From: an uncultured Pseudomonadales bacterium
Lineage (GTDB): Bacteria; Pseudomonadota; Gammaproteobacteria; Pseudomonadales; Porticoccaceae
Assembly: GCA_905478725.1 (NCBI GenBank)
Contig: CAJQJT010000198.1
Span: 1-5,142, forward strand
Direction: 5' to 3'
DNA: 5,142 bases
The notes beneath the pieces were generated by a model that was not told where the DNA came from, made no database searches, and saw only the letters and a program-made list of their open reading frames with translations. Position 1 is the first letter of the stretch; every line of letters starts with the position of its first letter. Made by a program: the position numbers and the translations under genes. This document shows positions 1 through 5,142 of this stretch, one piece after another.

Positions 1-180
1 CGATTGGATACATCGGTTAATTCTTCAGCTGCGTTATTGGCAGAGTACCAGGCTGAGATTCCTCAGGGTGCATTTCAAGAGGTAGAGGATATCGCCAATG
101 CAGTGTTATTTCTTGCATCGGATGAAGCCCATCATATAACCGGAACTAAGCTTGTTGTCGATGGTGGTTTAACAATGTGA
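1..180 (+). CDS. Short-chain dehydrogenase/reductase (SDR), C-terminal fragment
   Basis: This is the 3' end of a gene that enters from the left edge; 59 codons are present, ending in TGA at 178-180. The fragment carries the typical end of a classical SDR: an acidic helix start (EVEDIANAV, residues 27-35), then FLASDEA (37-43), ITGT (46-49) and VDGG (53-56), close to the C-terminus. In the family this tail forms the last helix and strand of the Rossmann fold beside the substrate pocket. A full-length member is about 250 residues, so roughly three quarters lies outside the window, including the TGxxxGxG cofactor site and the catalytic Ser-Tyr-Lys. The substrate and the NAD or NADP preference therefore cannot be read. 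The usual RxG before the acidic helix is replaced by QGAF (22-25). It converges on the esterase gene, 19 nt stop to stop. Family assignment is secure; the specific reaction is unknown. Confidence 0.93.
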   Translation, partial: RLDTSVNSSAALLAEYQAEIPQGAFQEVEDIANAVLFLASDEAHHITGTKLVVDGGLTM

Positions 181-199
181 CATCTAGCTTTTAATGAAT

Positions 200-1261
200 T
201 CAGTCAGTTGCGGTATACCAGTCTTTTGGTATGCCGCAGTCAGCGCCTTCGCTGTCCGAATCTTGACTCAGCGCTTTCTTCAGAGAGTTAAATGCATCGG
301 CCATATGCTGTTTGCTAACATCGGCTTCTGGTGCATCCATAAATGATCCATGAAAGGTTCCCGGGTAGACATGTAACTCTGTAGTCACACCCGCTTGCAT
401 CAGTCGCTGGGCATAGACAATGGATTCATCGCGCAATAGATCCTGCTCTTCCACCGAGATAAATGTACTGGGCAGATTCGGTATGGTCTTTGCCCGCGCT
501 GGTGCGGCGTAGCTAGGTGTCTCGCCAAAAACATCATGTAAATAGCCATCCCAAGCGAGCATTGATAAATCGCGATTCCAAACCACTCGATGATCGGTTA
601 TGTCTCGGCTTGACTGCGTCAAATGCCGGTCATCCAGCACCGGGATAAGTAACAGCTGATGCTTGATTTTCGGACCATCTGTTTCGCAGGCTTTGAGTGC
701 AATCCCGGCCGCCAGGCAGCCGCCAACACTCGAGCCGCCCACAGCAATACTGTCGATATCTATGTTTAGCTTTTCAGTACCACTGTTGGCAAGCCATTCG
801 AGTACCGCATAGCAGTCATCAAATCCTGCCGGGTAGGGGTGCTGAGGCGTCAGTCGATACTCTGCCGAGACGACAATACAGTTACACTCAACAACAAAAT
901 TCTCACAAATACTGTCATTGGATTTTACATCCCCGGAGATAAACCCGCCGCCATGGATCCACAGTAAAACTGGCAAGGGTTTATCTCGGTTATCAGTTTG
1001 GGGTTCACAGCTTTTTGGTTCATAACAACGGATCCTCACCGCCGCACTGGTTTGCGTGCGAGGTACCTCCCAATCATAGATCAGCACCTCGGAAGAATGT
1101 CTTAAATTGTCGCCGTATTCGACTAGATGATCGCTAACACGCGCCTGTATCTCACGTAGCGTTGGCAGATCATGGAGTAAGTCTGGTGTCGCCCTGAGTA
1201 GTTCACGAAGCTGAGGATCTATTTGCTGTTCAAACTTTGCAAGCTGTTCCGGGTTGTTCAT
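200..1261 (-). CDS. Alpha/beta hydrolase, HSL-type (family IV) esterase/lipase
   Basis: This complete gene encodes 353 residues and probably hydrolyses carboxylic esters in the cytoplasm, since no signal peptide is visible. The family IV oxyanion-hole motif HGGGF is at residues 103-107. The nucleophile elbow is GSSVGG (176-181), with Ser178 as the expected nucleophile. The acid is Asp274 in DLLRDE and the base is His304 in GTFHGS, so the whole triad is present in the right order and spacing. YRLTPQHPYPA (135-145) is another family hallmark. Residues 1-60 form the N-terminal helical cap. The elbow departs from the common GDSAGG: Ser replaces Asp before the nucleophile and Val replaces Ala after it. 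The start at 1261 fits the cap length and has AAGGG upstream, though its spacing of 13 nt is long. It converges on the SDR gene and diverges from the DUF3604 genes. The natural substrate is unknown; no symbol is assigned. Confidence 0.93.
   Translation of the reverse strand: MNNPEQLAKFEQQIDPQLRELLRATPDLLHDLPTLREIQARVSDHLVEYGDNLRHSSEVLIYDWEVPRTQTSAAVRIRCYEPKSCEPQTDNRDKPLPVLLWIHGGGFISGDVKSNDSICENFVVECNCIVVSAEYRLTPQHPYPAGFDDCYAVLEWLANSGTEKLNIDIDSIAVGGSSVGGCLAAGIALKACETDGPKIKHQLLLIPVLDDRHLTQSSRDITDHRVVWNRDLSMLAWDGYLHDVFGETPSYAAPARAKTIPNLPSTFISVEEQDLLRDESIVYAQRLMQAGVTTELHVYPGTFHGSFMDAPEADVSKQHMADAFNSLKKALSQDSDSEGADCGIPKDWYTATD
209..238. other. Imperfect hairpin in the convergent 3' overlap zone
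   Basis: Positions 209-219 and 228-238 pair over 11 bp with one T-G wobble (214/233) around an 8-nt loop. The structure lies 29 nt after the SDR stop and inside the last codons of the esterase. Neither strand has a T-run after the stem, so it is not a standard intrinsic terminator. It could slow polymerase or protect the 3' ends of both converging transcripts. A second small stem (241-245 with 250-254) follows immediately. Part of the palindrome may be an accident of the codons for the esterase tail. Confidence 0.4.
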
Positions 1262-1329
1262 AGTGATTACATTTCCCTTGTTTTGTACGAACTTATACGG
1301 CCTTACTAGACGCTTACCTCAGGTGCCCC

Positions 1330-1358
1330 TTTATCCATTTTTTAGTTTCCTTAGTGAA
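1330..1358 (-). promoter_or_regulatory. Possible sigma70-like promoter for the esterase
   Basis: On the - strand, TTCACT (1358-1353) resembles a -35 box and GATAAA (1335-1330) a -10 box. Each matches 4 of 6 consensus bases and the spacer is the optimal 17 nt. A transcript from here would start near 1323 and leave a leader of about 60 nt before the esterase ATG. The match is modest and such matches are frequent in AT-rich DNA. It is incompatible with translation of the small reading frame at 1306-1338, because that start codon would lie upstream of the transcript start. Confidence 0.25.
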
Positions 1359-1389
1359 TCTGCTATTCCAGATTAGATTGGCATAAAAC

Positions 1390-1395
1390 TATAAT
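1390..1395 (+). promoter_or_regulatory. Candidate -10 box (TATAAT) for the DUF3604 genes
   Basis: A perfect TATAAT lies 112 nt before the chosen ATG of the first DUF3604 gene, in the most AT-rich part of the intergenic region. No good -35 box sits 16-18 nt upstream; TTCCAG at 1366-1371 is the best-placed and is poor. TTGGCA at 1378-1383 is too close. The site is therefore weak or activator-dependent if real. TAAAAT at 1421-1426 is an alternative -10 with no convincing partner. Confidence 0.25.
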
Positions 1396-1496
1396 TGCAC
1401 TTACTGTATTCCTTTAGAAATAAAATTAGTTAAGTACATAATTTTTAGCTGATGTTTCGACCAATTTACTCGTATTTCTAGTGAATACACATAATT

Positions 1497-1500
1497 GGAG
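1497..1500 (+). promoter_or_regulatory. Ribosome binding site GGAG that fixes the DUF3604-1 start
   Basis: GGAG ends 7 nt before ATG 1508, which is ideal spacing. An in-frame GTG at 1481 would lengthen the protein by 9 residues but has no Shine-Dalgarno sequence ahead of it. The same GGAG-7-ATG arrangement recurs before the second paralog, which supports 1508 as the true start. Confidence 0.8.
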
Positions 1501-1507
1501 AATATGG

Positions 1508-3436
1508 ATGTCAGTCAGGAGTAAGCAGTTACGCCTATTGGTGAAGGGGTTATTATTAATCGCTGTAGGCAACGTTTTGGCTGGAGAAAGTTATTCTCCA
1601 AATGCGGATAGAGACTCTCCTAATCAGGTGTACTGGGGGGATACTCATATACACTCTAATTTATCCGCAGATGCCTATATTTCTGGCAATCGCCTTACTG
1701 CTGACAGTGCTTATCGTTTGGCATTAGGTGAAACAATTCTGTCCCAGCAAGGTGGGAAAATAAGGTTAAACCGCCGCTTAGATTTCTTAGTGATTGCCGA
1801 CCATGCAGAAAATATGGCAGTTCATCAGGCTCTGGAGGAGGGTGACCTTTCATTGCTGCGCACAGATCAAGGGAAGGCATGGTATGCAGAGTTAAAAAAA
1901 ATATGGGACATCCCACATTGGAAGGATGGGCTTGCGAGAATTCCTTACAAATTACTGTTTAATGCGCTTTTTAAGGAAGGTGAAGAGCCTGTCGGAGACA
2001 GTGTATTCCGAAAATCTGTTTGGAATGAGGTTACCCGCAAAGCTGATTACTATAATAGTCCGGGAAAATTCACAGCGTTCAGTGGCTATGAATGGACATC
2101 CGGTGGTCAGAATTTAGGTAATTTACACCGTGTGGTTATTTTTAAGGATGATGCTAGCGTGGTGGCGCAGGTTTTACCTTTCACTAGTAACACTGACAGT
2201 GATGATCCCGAAAGACTCTGGGACCACTTAGCGAGTTATGAGCAGCAAACCGGCGGCAAGGTATTCGCTATTCCTCACAACAGCAATGTCAGCTCGGGCG
2301 AGATGTTTGCCTTGCAGGATTTTTCCGGACAGCCGATCAGTAAGGGATATTCGACTATGCGCAGCCGATGGGAGCCTCTTGTGGAGGTGACTCAGATTAA
2401 AGGGGATAGTGAAACACATCCCTATTTATCGCCGACTGATCAGTTTGCTGATTATGAAACCTGGGACACATGGTCAGGTAAGGATCCAGTAACAAAAGGG
2501 CCACTTGATGTTTTGAGTGCCCAGCGGAAACATCAAGAATATGTGCGATCTGCATTAAAGCTTGGTATGAAACAGTTTGCGCAGACGGGTGCTAATCCCT
2601 TTAAGTTTGGCCTCATTGGCAGTACCGATGCTCACACCGCAGTTCCGTCCTTTGACGAAAATAACTTCTGGGGCAAGATGCCCTGGAGTAGCCCAAGACC
2701 AGAGCGAATTTCCGAGCCGTTAAGTAATTTTATCTATGACGGAAGCAATGATGATGGTGGCGATCCTCCCGCATGGCAGATGTCATCGGCAGGTTATGCA
2801 GCTGTTTGGGCTCAAGAAAATACTCGCGAATCGCTATTTGCTGCAATGCAACGCAAGGAAGTCTATGCCTCCACAGGACCGCGTATCAGTGTTCGCTTCT
2901 TTGGTGGTTGGGACTATCAGTCAGATGACGCCTTACGGCCAGACCTTGCCCGAATAGGTTACAGCAAAGGTGTGCCCATGGGCGGTGATTTGGTGAGCGC
3001 TGCGAAGGGTGACTCACCTAACTTTCTGATCCGCGCAGTAAAAGATCCAGACGGCGCCAATCTCGATCGAGTACAGGTCATTAAAGGCTGGCATGACAGT
3101 GCGGGCCAGTTGCACGAAAAAATTTACAATGTCGCCCTGTCTGATGGTCGGATAGAAAATAAAGATCAAAGAGCAGTTGCAGTTGGCAATACGGTTAATA
3201 TCAAGGAGGCCAGCTATACCAATAGCATTGGCGATCCAGAGCTGGCTGTGGTTTGGCAAGATCCAGACTTTGACCGCGATGAGCTGGCATTCTATTACCT
3301 ACGGGTTCTTGAAATCCCTACACCCAGATGGACAGCTTATGACGCCAAGTTCTTTGGCTTAGAAGATGTTCTAAAAGAGATACCCATGGTTACTCAAGAG
3401 CGGGCTTACAGTTCGCCGATTTGGTATACCCCGTAA
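1508..3436 (+). CDS. Secreted DUF3604 (PHP-like metal-dependent hydrolase) protein, copy 1
   Basis: This complete gene encodes 642 residues and is predicted to be periplasmic. Residues 1-25 form a signal peptide: basic residues (R4, K6, R9, K13), a hydrophobic stretch LLLIAVG, and cleavage after VLA before GESYSP. Metal-site motifs follow in order, as in PHP-superfamily enzymes: YWGDTHIHS (42-50, the HxH pair H47/H49), ADHAE (97-101), GYEW (193-196), IPHNSN (255-260), EVTQIKGDSETHP (293-305) and IGSTDAH (370-376). A conserved C-terminal part contains STGPR (455-459), and the protein ends in SSPIWYTP, typical of full-length members. The family is uncharacterised; hydrolysis of a phospho- or other ester by a metal centre is inferred from the PHP resemblance, and the substrate is unknown. 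The ATG was chosen over GTG 1481 for its GGAG site. It probably heads an operon with the paralog 31 nt downstream. Family confidence is high; function is open. Confidence 0.93.
   Translation: MSVRSKQLRLLVKGLLLIAVGNVLAGESYSPNADRDSPNQVYWGDTHIHSNLSADAYISGNRLTADSAYRLALGETILSQQGGKIRLNRRLDFLVIADHAENMAVHQALEEGDLSLLRTDQGKAWYAELKKIWDIPHWKDGLARIPYKLLFNALFKEGEEPVGDSVFRKSVWNEVTRKADYYNSPGKFTAFSGYEWTSGGQNLGNLHRVVIFKDDASVVAQVLPFTSNTDSDDPERLWDHLASYEQQTGGKVFAIPHNSNVSSGEMFALQDFSGQPISKGYSTMRSRWEPLVEVTQIKGDSETHPYLSPTDQFADYETWDTWSGKDPVTKGPLDVLSAQRKHQEYVRSALKLGMKQFAQTGANPFKFGLIGSTDAHTAVPSFDENNFWGKMPWSSPRPERISEPLSNFIYDGSNDDGGDPPAWQMSSAGYAAVWAQENTRESLFAAMQRKEVYASTGPRISVRFFGGWDYQSDDALRPDLARIGYSKGVPMGGDLVSAAKGDSPNFLIRAVKDPDGANLDRVQVIKGWHDSAGQLHEKIYNVALSDGRIENKDQRAVAVGNTVNIKEASYTNSIGDPELAVVWQDPDFDRDELAFYYLRVLEIPTPRWTAYDAKFFGLEDVLKEIPMVTQERAYSSPIWYTP
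1583..1599 (+). repeat. 17-nt palindrome at the signal-peptide cleavage codons, copy 1
   Basis: GGAGAA (1583-1588) and TTCTCC (1594-1599) form a perfect 6-bp stem with loop AGTTA; T1582 and A1600 add a seventh pair. It encodes the Gly-Glu-Ser-Tyr-Ser-Pro residues just after the predicted cleavage site. The identical 17 bases occur at 3543-3559 in the paralog. The TTCTCC arm is also part of a 10-nt perfect complement (1592-1601) to the ribosome binding site region (1495-1504). Pairing in vivo is inference. Confidence 0.5.
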
Positions 3437-3456
3437 GTTGGTGAATACAGACGGTT

Positions 3457-3460
3457 GGAG
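3457..3460 (+). promoter_or_regulatory. Ribosome binding site GGAG of DUF3604 copy 2
   Basis: GGAG ends 7 nt before ATG 3468, exactly as in copy 1. The 27 nt before each ATG match at 21 positions, from GTG 3441 (= 1481), so the leader was duplicated with the gene. The stop of copy 1 is 31 nt before this ATG, and no terminator-like hairpin lies between, which fits co-transcription. Confidence 0.8.
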
Positions 3461-3467
3461 AGTATGT

Positions 3468-5142
3468 ATGTCAGTCACGAGTAATAAGCTATGTCTATTA
3501 TTGAGCGGGATATTGTTAATCGCTGCAGGAGATATTTTGGCCGGAGAAAGTTATTCTCCCTATGCTGATAGTGAATTTCCTGTGAGAGTCTATTGGGGCG
3601 ATACGCATCTGCATACATCGCTGTCCAGTGATGGGTTCATTTCTGCACTTCACGGCCTTAGTCCAGTAGGCAGACTTGATTTGGCTGATGTCTACGCTTA
3701 TGCCAAGGGCAATACAATTACGGCAACAGATGGTTCTCGAGTGCGGTTAAGTCGGCCCTTGGATTTTTTGGTTGTAGCGGATCACGCCGAAGCAATGGGC
3801 TTGATGTCTGGATTGGCCAACAATGACCCTCTGCTTAGGCAGACGGCAAAGGGGAGAGGTTGGCTGGAAACAGTAAAAGATCTCAATTCTAACTACGATG
3901 CGGTTAAGGCTGAATCTATTGCGTGGTCATTAGACCCGGATGGAACGTACTTTGGGAAAGTTGATTCTCCTGCTGATATTAAATTTCGTCGCTCAGTCTG
4001 GGAAAAGGCGATTGACAGTGCTGAAGAGCATAATGCCCCTGGTGTATTCACCGCATTCATCGGTTATGAATGGGCTGGCATGGTCTATGCGGGTGAAGGG
4101 CGTGGCTGGTGGCATAGGAATGTGATTTTTAAAGATGGCGGAGATAAAGTGAGAACGGTACTCCCATTCAGCCAATTACATGGTAATCAGCCTGAAGAAT
4201 TGTGGGCCTACTTGCGAGATTATGAGAAAAGTACTGGTGGCGAAGCACTTATAATTCCCCATAATCCTAATTTAAGTGGCGGTAACCTTTTTAAGACACG
4301 AGACTCTAATGCGAACTCATTCAGCCCTGAGTATGCGCTAAAGCGAAGTCGCTATGAGCCTCTAGTAGAGGTGACTCAAACTAAAGGCGACAGTGAAACT
4401 CATCCCTTATTGTCACCTAATGATGAGTTTGCTGACTACGAAACCTGGACGTGGTTTGGCAATCCAGGTGAGGCTGATAGTAAAAGACAGTATGATTACG
4501 CTAGATCAGGTTTAAAGCTTGGCTTACAAGAGCAGTCCAAACTGGGAGTGAATCCATTTAAATTTGGAATGATCGGTAGTACGGACTCCCACAACTCCCT
4601 ATCAAATGTCGAAGAAAACAACTTTGGGGGTAAATTTCTTGAGTTTGCACCAAATAAAAATAGGCTTATAAAGTCTGAAAGATGGTTTGAGGATATTTTT
4701 AAGGTTAAAAATTCTTTCACGGCCTCAGGCTATGCTGCGATTTGGGCAACTGATAATACCCGTGAATCGTTGTTCGCCGCCATGAAACGCAAGGAAGTCT
4801 ATGCCACCACAGGACCACGTATCAGCGTTCGTTTCTTTGGCGGCTGGGACTATCAATCGGATGATGCTCTGCGTCCAGACCTTGCCAGAGTGGGCTATAG
4901 CAAAGGTGTACCCATGGGTGGAGATCTTGTTGATGCGGCTGAATATGCAGCCCCAACTTTCCTTATTCATGCAGTAAAAGACCCCATTGGTGCCAATCTT
5001 GATCGAGCGCAGGTGATTAAAGGCTGGCATGACCAAGATGGTCAGTTGCATGAAAAGATTTACAACGTCGCCCTGTCTGGTAATCGCCGCGCAGGTCCTC
5101 AGGGAGGAGTTCCTGTGGTGGGCAATACCGTTAACCTGAAAC
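3468..5142 (+). CDS. Secreted DUF3604 (PHP-like metal-dependent hydrolase) protein, copy 2, 3' truncated by the window
   Basis: The frame stays open from ATG 3468 to the right edge (558 codons plus one base). By comparison with copy 1, about 80-90 residues remain outside. Residues 1-25 form a signal peptide, less basic than in copy 1 (only K7), ending ILA before GESYSP. All family motifs are intact: YWGDTHLHT (42-50), ADHAE (104-108), GYEW (199-202), IPHNPN (263-268), EVTQTKGDSETHP (301-313), IGSTDSH (369-375) and TTGPR (447-451). It should therefore be an active metal-dependent enzyme, presumably periplasmic. Relative to copy 1 it has a longer loop after the first HxH motif, a WWHRN motif (214-218) where copy 1 has NLHRV, and a different segment at about 390-417. 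These differences suggest a related but distinct substrate. Whether the 3' end is intact cannot be seen. Family call is secure; the reaction is unknown. Confidence 0.92.
   Translation, partial: MSVTSNKLCLLLSGILLIAAGDILAGESYSPYADSEFPVRVYWGDTHLHTSLSSDGFISALHGLSPVGRLDLADVYAYAKGNTITATDGSRVRLSRPLDFLVVADHAEAMGLMSGLANNDPLLRQTAKGRGWLETVKDLNSNYDAVKAESIAWSLDPDGTYFGKVDSPADIKFRRSVWEKAIDSAEEHNAPGVFTAFIGYEWAGMVYAGEGRGWWHRNVIFKDGGDKVRTVLPFSQLHGNQPEELWAYLRDYEKSTGGEALIIPHNPNLSGGNLFKTRDSNANSFSPEYALKRSRYEPLVEVTQTKGDSETHPLLSPNDEFADYETWTWFGNPGEADSKRQYDYARSGLKLGLQEQSKLGVNPFKFGMIGSTDSHNSLSNVEENNFGGKFLEFAPNKNRLIKSERWFEDIFKVKNSFTASGYAAIWATDNTRESLFAAMKRKEVYATTGPRISVRFFGGWDYQSDDALRPDLARVGYSKGVPMGGDLVDAAEYAAPTFLIHAVKDPIGANLDRAQVIKGWHDQDGQLHEKIYNVALSGNRRAGPQGGVPVVGNTVNLK
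3543..3559 (+). repeat. 17-nt palindrome at the signal-peptide cleavage codons, copy 2
   Basis: This is the exact same 17-nt sequence as at 1583-1599, with a 6-bp stem and loop AGTTA, again coding the residues just after the predicted cleavage site. The outer seventh pair of copy 1 is lost (C3542 against C3560). The arm at 3552-3559 can pair with the ribosome binding site at 3457-3464 over 8 bp including one G-U wobble. Confidence 0.5.

Larger units (their letters stand above)
1262..1507. promoter_or_regulatory. Divergent AT-rich intergenic region between esterase and DUF3604 genes
   Basis: This stretch separates two gene starts facing opposite ways, so it must hold the promoters of both. 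It is visibly richer in A and T than the flanking genes, most strongly at about 1380-1480. I see no long dyad typical of a strong operator and no riboswitch-like structure. The only palindrome near the DUF3604 start is a weak 5-bp one, GTATT with AATAC, around 1472-1488. Individual promoter candidates are listed separately. Confidence 0.6.

Noticed and set aside
209..238. Intrinsic terminator for the SDR or esterase
   Set aside because: The hairpin is real on paper, but no T-run follows it on either strand, so it is recorded only as a hairpin.
697..942. An 81-residue open frame on the + strand
   Set aside because: It lies entirely antisense to the esterase, across its conserved catalytic region. 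Its composition (rich in Gln, His, Ser and Arg) is that of a shadow frame.
1481..1507. GTG 1481 as the start of DUF3604 copy 1 (9 extra residues)
   Set aside because: There is no ribosome binding site ahead of it, the extension would put an unusual MNTHNWRIW before the signal peptide, and the paralog comparison shows non-coding-like change here.
3421..3430. Shared TTGGTATACC-type sequence near 3421 and at 212-219 as a possible repeat or binding site
   Set aside because: Both encode Trp-Tyr-Thr near the end of unrelated proteins (on opposite strands); the match is short and explained by the codons.
3940..4175. Overlapping open frames on both strands (3940-4125 +, 3993-4175 -)
   Set aside because: Both fall inside the uninterrupted frame of DUF3604 copy 2, which carries all the family motifs here.
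4725..5051. A 108-residue open frame on the - strand, with a similar one at 3014-3259 (-); both contain MPAFN and an FYC motif
   Set aside because: They lie opposite the most conserved block of the two DUF3604 genes. Their resemblance follows from the conserved sense protein, and neither has a recognisable domain or a good ribosome binding site.

Overview
The window looks like a chromosomal segment of a Gram-negative bacterium, most plausibly a gammaproteobacterium. The reasons are the gene types (a classical SDR, a family IV esterase and secreted DUF3604 proteins), moderate GC with AT-rich intergenic DNA, and canonical GGAG ribosome binding sites. The taxonomic placement is inference. No rRNA, tRNA, CRISPR array, insertion sequence, integrase or phage gene is visible.

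Layout. Positions 1-180 (+) hold the last 59 codons of a short-chain dehydrogenase/reductase. Facing it on the - strand, with only 19 nt between the two stop codons, is a complete 353-residue alpha/beta hydrolase of the hormone-sensitive-lipase (family IV) type (200-1261). A 246-nt AT-rich gap between start codons (1262-1507) separates it from a divergent + strand unit. That unit is made of two tandem DUF3604 (PHP-like metal-dependent hydrolase) genes: a complete one at 1508-3436 (642 aa) and a second that starts at 3468 and runs off the right edge (558 codons present). The second gene has no stop codon in the window, so a search limited to closed reading frames overlooks it.

The two DUF3604 proteins are paralogs. 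They share a 25-residue signal peptide, the same His/Asp/Glu motifs expected to bind metal, and a very similar C-terminal block (100 of 117 residues identical by hand alignment). The rest has drifted, especially a segment just after the last metal motif. The duplication includes the ribosome-binding-site leader and begins almost exactly at 1481 = 3441. The genes lie 31 nt apart and are probably co-transcribed. Both proteins are predicted to be exported to the periplasm, while the SDR and esterase look cytoplasmic. A shared catabolic role (ester hydrolysis, alcohol or ketone oxidation, periplasmic hydrolysis of an unknown substrate) is possible, but the sequence does not prove it.

The least ordinary signals are the mosaic divergence of the DUF3604 pair and a repeated 17-nt palindrome at the signal-peptide cleavage codons. 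One arm of that palindrome is also complementary to each gene's own ribosome binding site.
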